Source of the DNA: Nematostella vectensis
Lineage: Eukaryota > Cnidaria > Anthozoa > Actiniaria > Edwardsiidae
DNA: 60,000 nt
Direction: 5' to 3'
Assembly: GCF_932526225.1 (NCBI RefSeq)
Contig: NC_064036.1
Coordinates: 14,317,181-14,377,180 of the forward strand
The notes beneath the pieces are model-generated. The model was not told the origin of the DNA, searched no databases, and was given only the letters and a program-made list of their open reading frames with translations. Below, piece after piece: positions 38,601 through 45,160 of this stretch. A program made the translations under genes and the position numbers. Position 1 is the first letter of the stretch, and each line of letters starts with the position of its first letter.

Positions 38601-39315
38601 GTCCTGATGTGTTCTAAAAGGCAGAATCAAATTGTTATCATATCAACAACCTTAGGCTGTATATTATTGCTATTGATTTGTTTTATTCTTTTCCTAATAA
38701 TTTATTGGGTATTATATATTTATATACACTAAAATTCAAGAACATTGTTAAGAACATTTTTAGCCTTAAAATGCTCCAAAAATAAAAACGCCCCAGCCTC
38801 AATTGAAAATTAGAGGTTCTTATAAAAAAGACTGTAGTCTAAAATAAGTATGATCAAGCAGGAACAGATAGCCTCCTCTTGAACAAAGACCTGTTTCTCA
38901 ATAACAACTAGTGCGACTTGACATTATTTTGCAGTAGATGACTTAGAAGTTAAGAAGATATTTTTTTGATAGCATTGATATCATGGTCGACTACTGGGCG
39001 TGACTGATCTTAATGTACGGACAACCAATGTAGTGGTGACTAGGAGAATCTGTTTAAATTAGATTATAATATAATTAGTTAGTTAAAATGTTTAATTGGG
39101 ATTCATTTTTCTTGCCATAATGTTGTTTGTCCCTATTGTATTACACATAAGAGCATTTTGTCTTACATTACCCTTTCTTGTGTTTCAATATTCGAACTAT
39201 TGTAAACTACGATGAATATCCCTGGTCTTTATATTTTAAGCTGAAAATAGTCAGCTCTTACCAATTGCTCGCCATCGTCATCCGTAATAATTATGCCTTT
39301 ATGCTCATTCGGCAT
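6693..39315 (-). CDS. ATP13A3-like: P5B-type transport ATPase, ATP13A2/ATP13A3-like, complete (36 coding exons)
   Basis: Reading the minus strand from ATG 39313-39315, I joined 36 exons with GT-AG junctions and matching phases into 1,169 codons plus stop (6693-6695). Exons: 39262-39315, 38214-38246, 37740-37874, 37531-37595, 35993-36047, 35785-35826, 35581-35651, 35388-35465, 35101-35170, 30748-30882, 30208-30274, 29730-29861, 28971-29165, 28320-28430, 27957-28003, 27705-27850, 27158-27200, 26838-26899, 26557-26701, 25819-25941, 25018-25171, 24368-24488, 24077-24266, 23553-23657, 22202-22297, 21355-21434, 20246-20288, 19993-20067, 19713-19747, 18438-18534, 18166-18238, 11485-11635, 10432-10595, 8610-8701, 8457-8540, 6693-6833. 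Landmarks: actuator TGES 312-315; PPALP 449-453, which marks P5B (P5A has PPELP); [13 protein letters not shown] with the phosphorylated Asp at 492; KGAPE 640-644; MVTGDN 735-739; GDGAND 859-864. P5B pumps move polyamines out of late endosomes and lysosomes; that role here is inferred from family. Resemblance to ATP13A3 seems closest. Confidence 0.93.
6834..8456. other. Last intron of the ATP13A-like gene
   Basis: Intron 35. It holds a GAT-rich simple repeat at about 7013-7130, a hairpin at 7181-7282 and another GAT/ATG-rich stretch at 8260-8410. No exon or other gene seen in the remainder. Confidence 0.6.
7181..7282. repeat. Near-perfect hairpin with 22-nt arms
   Basis: The arms begin ggtccgtactgagaaatctc (7181 on) and are mirrored exactly at 7261-7282. 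The loop also contains a smaller inverted pair, acagaccggggccgcaggcc against gaggtctgt. It is GC-rich relative to the neighbouring intron. Probably a small fold-back element. Confidence 0.7.
8921..8949. repeat. Poly(A) run
   Basis: About 29 A residues on the plus strand, preceding the 32-bp array by ~50 nt. It could be the tail of a retroposed sequence, but no body was recognised. Confidence 0.5.
9001..10451. repeat. 32-bp minisatellite built on the 5' splice site of exon 33 (~45 copies)
   Basis: On the gene's (minus) strand the unit is ACTGCCCATATATAGGAACC followed by GTAAGTTTACAT. The first 20 nt equal the last 20 nt of exon 33 with one mismatch, and the next 12 nt equal its 5' splice site and intron start. 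The array ends exactly inside the exon at 10451. About 45 units follow, differing mainly by GTAAGTTT/GTAAATTT/CATAAG and tgg(g/t/a)cag variants. Thirty-two is not a multiple of three; using the second donor shifts the frame, and reading on meets an in-frame TAG within about 26 codons. Confidence 0.9.
10717..11184. mobile_element. MITE with ~27-bp terminal inverted repeats (468 bp)
   Basis: Ends: AGTACTTACCCGCTTATAAG followed by AACCTAG at 10717, with the exact reverse complement finishing at 11184. The interior is AT-rich and contains further scattered copies of the ttaggctact and ggttcttat words. No clear target duplication was found (flanks taatac and atagta). Lies in intron 32 of the ATP13A-like gene. 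No open frame. Confidence 0.75.
11639..17121. repeat. 46/47-bp satellite array of ~118 copies, abutting the 3' splice site of exon 32
   Basis: The plus-strand unit begins cgacaaaacaccacccatat and continues tagcaactagtgtcac(a)agacag(a/c)aca; the two lengths come from an optional A. On the gene strand each unit reads CTAGTTGCTAATATGGGTGG followed by TGTTTTGTC. The unit nearest the exon runs into GTAG|TGGGTAACC, the acceptor of exon 32, only 4 nt from the array edge. CTAAT fits the YTNAY branch-site consensus and lies about 24 nt before the AG. Copies are very homogeneous, with only a few positions varying. Confidence 0.9.
17118..17580. repeat. 57-bp tandem array (~8 copies)
   Basis: The unit begins cacctagtgacagctacaat and continues accaagttaaaacaatagaacctagtgacgaccatag; the word cctagtgac occurs twice per unit. 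It begins directly where the 46/47-bp array stops (cagcacctagtgac) and decays at the right end. Lies in intron 31 of the ATP13A-like gene. Confidence 0.85.
17581..18165. other. Unique part of intron 31
   Basis: No exon found. A minus-strand open frame at 17604-17834 has a plausible acceptor but matches no ATPase segment, and the expected next exon is present at 18166-18238. Nothing else recognised. Confidence 0.55.
18166..23657 (-). CDS. ATP13A3-like: ATP13A-like exons 24-31: linker, hinge GDGAND and helices M5-M6
   Basis: Exon 24 (23553-23657) starts [16 protein letters not shown] and ends inside the first unit of a 42-bp repeat; exon 25 (22202-22297) has [15 protein letters not shown]. The segment is shorter than in vertebrate ATP13A3. 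Exon 26 (21355-21434) has [20 protein letters not shown]. Exon 27 (20246-20288) has [12 protein letters not shown]. Exon 28 has [18 protein letters not shown]. Exon 29 (35 nt) has [11 protein letters not shown]. Exon 30 has [20 protein letters not shown]. Exon 31 has [20 protein letters not shown]. Exon 24 could also end 33 nt earlier at GAG|gtccac; the GAG|gtaagag donor is stronger and both keep phase. Confidence 0.88.
20480..21305. repeat. 35-bp minisatellite in intron 26 (~23 copies)
   Basis: The unit begins catggcgcaaggctgacgac and continues tcttggatcaccgaa, with variants such as gacta for ggct and taggtcatcg. It starts about 50 nt after the 5' splice site of exon 26 and, unlike the neighbouring arrays, does not include it. 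More divergent than the 46/47-bp array, so probably older. Confidence 0.85.
21423..21950. repeat. ~83-bp tandem array containing the 3' splice site of exon 26 (~6 copies)
   Basis: On the gene strand each unit contains TACTTCTAG|CTGCTAGTGTGT: the acceptor of exon 26 plus its first 12 nt. The true exon begins CTGCTAGTGTGTGGCACTG at 21434. Further upstream, units carry gtggatattaatgatatcca and a TTTTGTCGTGTG word. The exon-proximal unit lacks about 35 nt of the full unit. Several copies keep a usable TTCTAG; others have TTTTAG or AGAGCTG variants. Degenerate traces continue to about 22130. Confidence 0.82.
22400..23585. repeat. 42-bp minisatellite built on the 5' splice site of exon 24 (~28 copies)
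   Basis: On the gene strand the unit is GTAAGAGTCCATATTACAGA followed by TTTACCAACAACATCTGTAGAG. Each unit thus carries a strong donor (GAG|GTAAGAG) and an acceptor-like ATTACAG. The unit is 14 codons ([14 protein letters not shown]) and open, so both strands show long frames that are by-products. Exon 24 ends inside the first unit. One 1-nt deletion near 23267 breaks the frame, and a 3-nt deletion lies near 23187. Confidence 0.9.
23658..24076. other. Intron 23 with diverged ~100-bp internal repeats
   Basis: Several loosely similar segments recur (ctcttgaatgacccaccatg, ctctcaaatgacccaccctg, ctcttgagtgacc, each followed by ggaattcca-type words). They look like a decayed tandem duplication. 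No exon is needed here, because exon 23 joins exon 24 in phase. Confidence 0.5.
24077..28430 (-). CDS. ATP13A3-like: ATP13A-like exons 14-23: PPALP helix, phosphorylation and nucleotide-binding domains
   Basis: Exon 14 (28320-28430) has [18 protein letters not shown]. Exon 16 (27705-27850) has [14 protein letters not shown] and the VYAVQRLKK block. Exons 17 and 18 meet inside [12 protein letters not shown]. Exon 19 (26557-26701) has [20 protein letters not shown] and [14 protein letters not shown]. Exon 21 (25018-25171) has [14 protein letters not shown] and [17 protein letters not shown]. Exon 22 has [14 protein letters not shown]. Exon 23 (24077-24266) has [15 protein letters not shown] and [19 protein letters not shown]. 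All phases agree. Nothing essential is missing or mutated. Confidence 0.93.
25428..25472. repeat. Perfect-looking palindrome / hairpin
   Basis: The arm cacctatttcaaataa is followed within a few bases by ttatttgaaataggtg, about 16 bp per arm around a short AT loop. It is next to an alternating ta/tat run. Lies in intron 20. Confidence 0.65.
25533..25716. repeat. Direct tandem duplication, 2 x ~95 bp
   Basis: gcgaggcccatcaggagcac through gacgagcaattctttcaata occurs twice with a single visible change (tggcccacg / tgggccacg). Near-identity indicates a recent event in intron 20 of the ATP13A-like gene. Confidence 0.8.
27448..27704 (-). pseudogene. Two decayed tandem copies of the 3' part of exon 16
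   Basis: On the gene strand exon 16 ends ...CAGCAGATCTACTGTATCAA plus TCCCTCTAG|gtgagt. A second copy (about 27591-27700) ends CAATACCTCTAG|GTGAGTATCC, and a third (about 27448-27590) ends CAATCCTTCTAAGTGAGTCTCC. Both retain recognisable sequence back to the ATGTCTGTTGGCACAGTG region but have indels that break the frame. Spacers between copies are GC-rich alternating purine-pyrimidine (gcgcgcgcgcg). These are local exon-end duplications in intron 16. Confidence 0.75.
28971..30882 (-). CDS. ATP13A3-like: ATP13A-like exons 10-13: first core helices and actuator domain
   Basis: Exon 10 (30748-30882) reads [20 protein letters not shown], then a second hydrophobic run [13 protein letters not shown], giving two core membrane helices. 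Exon 11 (30208-30274) has [12 protein letters not shown]. Exon 12 (29730-29861) has [15 protein letters not shown] and ends NESMLTG. Exon 13 (28971-29165) continues [11 protein letters not shown], so the TGES dephosphorylation loop is split by intron 12, and it includes [18 protein letters not shown]. These are the usual actuator-domain blocks of P5 ATPases. Confidence 0.92.
30883..35100. other. Intron 9, 4.2 kb, mostly fold-back element and AT-rich DNA
   Basis: Contains the fold-back structure at 31440-34315. The remainder (30883-31439 and 34316-35100) is AT-rich with T runs and no recognisable exon. A small inverted set of words around 34560-34670 (taattttcgcg repeats) resembles low-complexity decay. 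Confidence 0.55.
31440..34315. mobile_element. Fold-back-like element, ~2.9 kb, with ~330-nt inverted ends
   Basis: The left arm (about 31440-31765) contains agcaccaacttggtgttctc, then the cggtcctgacaaaccgacaa region. The right arm (about 33838-34315) is its reverse complement, including gagaacaccaagttgttgct and caggaccgacaaagctgaca. Both arms hold sub-repeats around the words gtcgacaaaatttgtcagt and tgtcgatttgtcagtcgaca; the right arm has about four 88-bp copies with gcagtggttatgtgccgtga. The 2-kb centre has no transposase-like frame. The architecture resembles fold-back transposons with tandem repeats inside the inverted ends. Confidence 0.72.
35101..39315 (-). CDS. ATP13A3-like: ATP13A-like exons 1-9: N-terminal region, M1-M2 area
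   Basis: Exon 1 (39262-39315) starts [18 protein letters not shown]. Exon 2 (38214-38246) is an 11-codon micro-exon, [11 protein letters not shown], matching the conserved YGY segment of P5B N-termini. Exon 3 (37740-37874) carries a hydrophobic hairpin ending [11 protein letters not shown], like the membrane-associated segment Ma of P5B pumps. Exons 4-8 are short and less conserved (for example [28 protein letters not shown]). Exons 8-9 carry [19 protein letters not shown] and then [13 protein letters not shown], the conserved run-up to the first core membrane helix. For exon 4 an upstream acceptor would lengthen the exon but break the phase into exon 5; I chose the cttggcag acceptor, which keeps phase. 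Confidence 0.85.
36300..36765 (+). mobile_element. LINE fragment (CR1/L2-type reverse-transcriptase C-terminus)
   Basis: The plus-strand frame at 36431-36763 reads [20 protein letters not shown], the highly characteristic C-terminal end of CR1/L2-like LINE reverse transcriptases (SFF-R-TI--WN-LP). An upstream segment in another frame ([11 protein letters not shown]) fits the region preceding it, which implies a frameshift. The fragment is 5'-truncated and ends in an attaaagattaaagat-type tail near 36640. It lies in intron 4, antisense to the host gene. Dead copy. Confidence 0.75.
36766..37530. other. Rest of intron 4
   Basis: AT-rich, no exon found. The words attctaactattctaacta near 37230 form a tiny direct repeat. 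Nothing else recognised. Confidence 0.5.
38590..38840. repeat. Dispersed repeat, older copy
   Basis: Related along its length to 50085-50400. Shared words in the same order are ttagtcctgatg, caacaacctta, ttattgctattgatt, aataattyattg, ttaagaacatwttta and cccagcctcaa. Divergence is clear. It lies in intron 1 of the ATP13A-like gene. Class of element unknown. Confidence 0.55.
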
Positions 39316-40150
39316 TCTCACAGACGAAGAATGATTTAGGATTGCGCCACAGATGTTAGAAGATTGCAACAACAGCACGTAGCCGGGTACATGATCTACC
39401 CCTAAAACACCGGGTTAGGACACTCTTCAAACATGGGTGCTTTTAGTCGTGGAGGAGGTAAAATGTCTTGTGAGCTCGTTAAATCCCGTCTACGTAAGAA
39501 AACCAGTCCGCAACTTGAGTTTCACATTAAGTCCTTGTGATTCGACGTTCATCCGCCATATTGAATTTTCCCAGGATGCAACTGGGTCAAGAATGTTCAG
39601 GCTCTGACGTTCCATACGGGGTACCTGTGGTCTGTACCTTGTACCTAGTTACCTCTTTGGGTTCGGGTTCCGATTCGACTCCGGTACTCTTCGACTGCCG
39701 AAGATGTCCTTTAATTCTCTTAGCCAATCACAATCCGGAGCCATTCCTGTATTTAGCCGCAAGTCTCAAGCCGCCTCCATCTCAACATGCGAAGCATGGC
39801 AAGCCCAAAGGGTTGGGAGGCCTGAGAGACAAAGACGAGGTGCGCGCGCGAGGGGTTGAGGGAGAGCTTGCAGCCGACCCCGGTTTTTTTCGTATAGAAG
39901 TTTATTCAGTGAACAACGTAAAAAAGTTCCAAATTGTGAATCTGAGAACCAAATTGCGAAAAAAAATTCTAAAATTCGTACCTGAGTACCAAAATGTGAA
40001 AAAAGTTTACGTAGAAATAAAATTTCATGCCAGTTCGTCGTTATTGGCTGTGTGTACAAACCTTTTTTTCAATTTAAAAATGATAAAAGTTATATGCGGC
40101 CAAGGGACCATGAGACCATCATGGTCTCTTGATGCGGCTTTATTCGATAT
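39316..40150. other. Upstream region of the ATP13A-like gene
   Basis: Should hold the 5' UTR and promoter of the minus-strand gene; no TATA or initiator can be assigned. A plus-strand open frame (39537-40325) has no recognisable domain and crosses imperfect repeats of a ~30-nt a-rich unit (aaattgtgaatctgagaacc / aaattgcg / aaaatgtg) at 39920-40010, so I do not call it a gene. Confidence 0.5.
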
Positions 40151-40329
40151 TCGAGAAAAAGTGGTATACAAGAAAAATATGGTAGCAAATATTGGTAACC
40201 CATCGACTCGAGTTTTCGTGACGCGATGTCCGTCCGTCCGTATGACAACCACACTCAGCAGGTGTCATGTAGCTTCCTCCGCAGGCATCTCCATTTGCAA
40301 GACAACACAAGAAAACAGCGGCTAGGTGT

Positions 40330-41330
40330 CATGTATGTGTCAAGGGAAGTGCAAAACTGTAGTCACGTGGCTTGTGACGTCATCGATGAAGCCAAAATAT
40401 GCTTAACGTCATCTAAAAATATTTTTATTTCACGAAGGAAACATCGTATGGCAATCAAACTCTGTAGGTGCCATGAAAGTGTCAAGGGGGTGCAAGAATA
40501 TAGTCACGTGTTGCTTGCGGTCATCGATGACGTCACTTAAAGCAAAAAAAAAACCGTGATTAAAAGCAAAAACATTCATATCTCTTGGAAGAAACATTGT
40601 TTCACAACCAAACTTGGCAGGTTTCATGTTTGTGTCAAGGGAGAGATGAAAAAATATGGTCGCTTGATTTGTGACGTAGTTGATGACCCTAACAATAAAG
40701 CAAAGTTTTCCGATTTCATTCAGAACAAAAATATCCATATCCCATGAACGATATGACATCGAATCTTGGTATATGTCATAAAATCATCAAATCAGCCACA
40801 TGTAAATTTAATAATAAGGATTCCTTAGTCAATCAAGAACATTCATATATATTTCAGTAGAGACGCTACTTAGTCTGCGACAGGGGTCTACACCTCAAAA
40901 GCATTGTGCTTTTAGTAGACTCTTCATCATCACTATTTTTTGCATTATTATCATTATACTATTATTTGGTGAAATAAACTTGATTGATTGATTGATAAGG
41001 TGTCAAGGGGATGCCCAAAATGGTCACGTAATTGCACAAATATGCTGACATCATCAAAATAAAAAACTATTTATATTTCATGAAAGAAACATCGTACGAC
41101 AGCCAAACTTGGTGGGTTTCATGTATGTTTCAAGTGGGGTGCGATGAGATGGTCACGTGGCGTCATTGATGACGTCACTAAAAGTAAAAATACTCTCTGA
41201 CGCCCAAACATTGTATGACAACTAAACTTGTTATGTGTCATGTAGATTTCAATGGTGGGGGAAGGGGGTATAACAACTTGGTCGTGTGATCTGTGAAATC
41301 GTTGACGTCGTCAAAATAATATTTAATATT
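40330..41330. repeat. Diverged ~140-bp repeat family carrying CACGTG and TGACGTCA
   Basis: Units share gtgtcatgtatgtgtcaagg, then gggtgcaa-atatggtcacgtg, ttgtgacgtcatcgatgacg, and tttcatgaaagaaacatcgt followed by atgacaaccaaacttgg. Most intact units place an E-box (CACGTG) roughly 10 nt before a CRE-like palindrome (TGACGTCA), often with a second CRE-like site. More units are at 45170-45520 and 49290-49770. Whether any protein binds them is not shown. Confidence 0.6.
40860..41005 (+). mobile_element. 3' end of a non-LTR retrotransposon with GATT tail
   Basis: The sequence ends gaaataaacttgattgattgattgataa, a short tetranucleotide tail after an AATAAA-like signal, preceded by caaaagcattgtgcttttag and an att-rich stretch. 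This form is typical of LINE 3' ends. The left edge of the segmental duplication falls in this tail (about 40972). The identity of the element is uncertain. Confidence 0.45.
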
Positions 41331-42526
41331 TCTTAAAATCCTAAGCGAAAATAAGCAAAGATTTTGGTCGTTTGGAGCGCTCTATATAAATATTTACACA
41401 ATAGAAATTGAACCCTAGAAAAATACAACTTCATAATCATGCGCCCGATACGAAAAAACCGGGATAAAACCCTGTAGGAAAATACCCAGGAACGTATTTC
41501 TCGATCGAATGCGTGAATCTGAGCCTCAGAAGTTTGGTTACAAAGTGGTACTCGGTGTCCAACTGGCGAGATAAGAAAATTATCATCTCTCGTGTTTAGA
41601 AAACCTTTTCAAAAACCCGTGAAATACTATTTAGTTTATTTAGTACTAAGACACTGTAATGTATTTGTTCTTTTTTTGTCCTGGCTTAACTATTACACTT
41701 TAAAAATTACATTTTGTTTCACGGGATTTTGAAAACCACTTTATACGATATGTAGTGCATTCAGTGCACGTAGTTGCGTAATGTTACAAATAAAAAACAA
41801 TAGTTGTTATTATTAAAACAAAAGATCACAGAAAGTGATAACACATGCTCAGAACCGTAATGAAAACGCTTTCCAACTGCATGATGTTCATGATGTTACG
41901 TTGGAAAGCATTTATTCCTCCACTTTTGACATCTACGACGTTGTACGATGGTTCTTTCATGAAATATGCATATTTTTATTTTGATGAATTTTTGCCTTAT
42001 GTGAAGTCATTGATAACGTTTTGTTTTTTATTTTTGCATCCCCCATGATACATGCATGAAACCTACCAAGTTTGGTTGTCATACGATTTTTTTGTCGGAT
42101 GGACATGTTGGATCTTATATTTTTTGGGGGCCGGACTGTCTGACGGACATCGTCTCCATGAGCTTATTAATTTGGCTTAGCTAGCATAACTTCACTGGCA
42201 AAACGTTTGCCTGACAGACGTAACACTTAAATATAGTATAGATAGTGGGCTTTGATATAAAAAAACAGTTTCGCATTTGTTATGTTGCCTAGGATACGAT
42301 AACAAACAACATGAAAAAAAACCCAAAGTTCTACGAAATTGTGGAAGGTGACGGAGAATAAATTACAATATAATAGGGGCTCCCACGAAAAACAATAAAC
42401 GTCAAGTACGTATTGTCTGCAATTGTGCTCGTGCATGTCTAATGACGAAATCATTTGGGAAATCACTGCCTCGAAAGCATATTTTTCCCATTTGCAAGTG
42501 TGGGCTCGACATAGACGGTCTTCAAG

Positions 42527-42608
42527 ATGCTGATCCTCCGGCGCATTTCGGTGATTGCGCTTTTGCTTGGATTCGCAAGTTCCGTCCATTCCCAGAGTTC
42601 GACAACAG
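42527..42608 (+). CDS. Signal-peptide exon of the mucin-like gene, duplicate copy A
   Basis: Starts with ATG and encodes 27 codons plus one base before the donor G|gtaggtgtgg. The peptide starts MLILRRISVIALLLGFASSV and ends HSQSSTT: basic N-terminus, hydrophobic core, and a probable cleavage site near VHS|Q. It ends in phase 1, the phase needed to enter the Ser/Thr exon at 50774 (G+GT = Gly). It differs from copy B at codon 4 (Leu against His). Whether copy A is still transcribed and spliced to the mucin exon is not known. Confidence 0.72.
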
Positions 42609-43859
42609 GTAGGTGTGGTTCTTTAGCACATCTAGACCTCTTTCTGATTATGTTTAACGTAATTGTTTCAGACAGAGGAATATATCTTGTATCAAGTTTT
42701 TATTGTTTCTTAGGAAAGATATACTTTGTCATATTTATATTTTATTTCGTATCACGAAATCTTGGTTTCGACAGCTTAACTAGAATAAACCGTTTCGCTT
42801 AGAGCCCAAGATGGCCTCCTCCTACAACCTACCTTGGCTACTAACAGAACCTTGAAAAAGATATTCTAGTAGAACAGTATGTTTGAAATCCTTCCTAGGC
42901 ATTTGGCCTTTTCTGCCAATATCAAACTTCCTATAAGCGAATAATATTTTTGGATTAAAAAAAGAGATATTAGAATTCCCAAATTCACGTGTCACTTGAA
43001 GGCTACTCAATAAAAACCCTCAGCTTAGAATTATGACAAGAAAACAATAAATAGAACCAAAACGTTGAAAGAAAACTTTAAAAATGTTTATTAAGAAGGT
43101 TACAGTATGTTTATGTTATCCAAGGCTTGTTATGATAATTGAGAAAGTTTGCTGATTTAGTAATATGGTTCAGTCAGTAGATTCTTTTGCTAGACACTAT
43201 AATTTAACGTTCTAAAGTGAAGTTTACTATTTTTGTTACTTGCGCAAAATATCTTTCTGCAGTGATTTTTCCACTTCTTTGACAATGACTATAGGCTTTT
43301 GGAATCAATAGAATTTTATGAATTTCCTTTGCCCTTCCACTAATCATAAACCTGGAACGGGCCTGGAGCTAAGAATAAATATCACACGCTTGGTGAAATG
43401 ACTGCCGCATGACCATGCAAATCCATAATAGAAAACCAACAGGAACATGTATTCTAATGGTAAGCATTAGAAAGGCACAAAACGGATCTGTTCCGTAAAA
43501 TATCTGTTCCGCAGCCCCCCCTTTTTTGCTGGCTGGGAAGACGTTGAGCCCTTTGTTGCTGAAAAACATATGGTTCTTAATCACATTCTTTTATTTCCGT
43601 CCCTCAAGCAATGATGCCGTCATTACCGACCCATGCTAGCTGATACATGACGCACGACTCGGTATAATATCAATATATATAGATATTATTGTTCGCATAA
43701 ATATTTTGTATGGATAAAGCAATAAAAAGCAATGAGCAACAGTTGTAAGGACAGTCGAGCAAAAACAAAAAAAACTGTTCACAGTGTTCGCTTTCAATGA
43801 TGACAAGCTAATAATATTCTAAATGAGCAAACAATTAGATGCATGCATTTTAACAAAGC

Positions 43860-44005
43860 AACATTTCGGAAGAGCAATACCAAGCAATGCCATAAGAGCA
43901 ATGCCAAAAAAAAAATACCAAGCAATGCCAAAAGAGCAACACCAAAAGAGCAATACCAAGCAATGCCAAAAGAGCAATACCAAAAGAGCAATACCAAGCA
44001 ATATT
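43860..44005. repeat. Short-unit microrepeats, length differs between duplicates
   Basis: Runs of agagcaatacca and agcaatgccaaa words. Copy A has about 145 nt of them, while copy B (about 48063-48130) has about 70 nt. This gives a useful length marker distinguishing the two duplicates. Confidence 0.75.
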
Positions 44006-44846
44006 TTTTTGTAGCACATCAACTGCTTTTAATTATTTAAAACCAGCCAGCCAAGAAGCGCTGTTTGATTAACGTGGCAACACTAAATAAGTGGGGGCTT
44101 ATAATTTGTCTTGTTTCAGTGCTTGTATTCAAGTGCGTGTTTTTTGTATCACATTAATCAAATTTTGGGTACTTACACATTACTAAAAACATTACAAATA
44201 TCTGGTAGTGACAATGAAATAGAGTACAAAGGCCTTGAGCACCAAAAACAAAGCTCTGTGTAACACCAAGAATTACCCAATCTTTTCTACTAGCATTGTG
44301 CTTTGAGAAATTATAAATCTTTTTCAGACGAGTACAAAGTATTGGCTGGGGGCGGTGTGCAGTCATGGGTGTCGTATGGAAAAAGCACAGTATTTTGAAA
44401 ATTCCTTAGTAAGAAATGACCCACTTTTTGGCCGCCTGTGTACGCGCCTGTTTTTTTTTTTTTTTTCGTCGTCTTCACACACTCATTATCTTTCGGGATG
44501 TTTAAAAATTACAGTTTCTTCTTGGGAAAGTCTTGTCTAAAACTCAACCCCTTACTAACTTACCCCAATACAAAGCAGCTGGTAATAACAAGGATCCTTT
44601 ATCCTTGAAAAATGAGGAAGAATTCGTTCGCTCTTAACTTGTTGGTTCTGTAAACGTTTCAAATGTATTACTGCCACTTAACTAAGCACATAATTTTTCA
44701 CATCAAATCTCTAATAAATCTTAGTGCAATTGTTTGCATTATAACCTCAACCATTAAGGGCGGAATTAAAGTTGCTCAATGTGTTAAACCTGTCCACAAA
44801 TGTTTTCCTTAGGAAAAGCTTTTCTTTTGTGGTATTTTGTCTAATT

Positions 44847-44869
44847 CCCCCCCCCCCCCCCCCCCCCCC
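44847..44869. repeat. Poly(C) run in copy A
   Basis: 23 C residues after gtctaatt. The paralogous run in copy B is at 48978-48999, so this tract existed before the duplication. Runs of this length are prone to sequencing error. Confidence 0.8.
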
Positions 44870-45160
44870 GCATAAGCGGACCTATCTAATAACATTGTCT
44901 AAAGGGGCCATTTTTTAAAACTAAGAAGATGTTGCATATGAAGAAGCGGTTGGATTGGTTTGGAAATTGCTCCGACCTCAGCTTTAGCAGATTATAATCT
45001 ATTGTTAAACTGTTTTTTTTTTAATCCTATTTAATGATAGCGGAGCTCCCGCGTGAGCGGAGCCCCATACCTAAGAAAAAGTGGTATACAAAACAAATAT
45101 GGTAACAAATATTGGTAACCCATCGACTCGAGTTTTCTTGACGCGATGTCCGTCCGTCCC

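Larger units (their letters stand above)
40972..45160. repeat. Segmental duplication, copy A (~4.19 kb)
   Basis: Nearly identical to 45161-49299 over its full length and in the same orientation. Matching points lie at 41845/46034, 42527/46732 and 44355/48482, so offsets vary between 4,127 and 4,205 through small indels. Copy A has a longer run of agagcaataccaagcaatgcc-type microrepeats (43860-44005) than copy B. It contains a signal-peptide exon, a poly(C) run (44847-44869) and CRE/E-box repeats. Confidence 0.9.

Noticed and set aside
39537-40325. 262-codon plus-strand frame upstream of the ATPase gene
   Set aside because: No recognisable domain; it crosses A-rich imperfect repeats and homopolymers, and composition is that of non-coding DNA.
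43794-44022. Hydrophobic minus-strand frames (ALLVLLFWHC type)
   Set aside because: Produced by agagcaatacca microrepeats; the paralogous copy at 48063-48130 has lost half of them.
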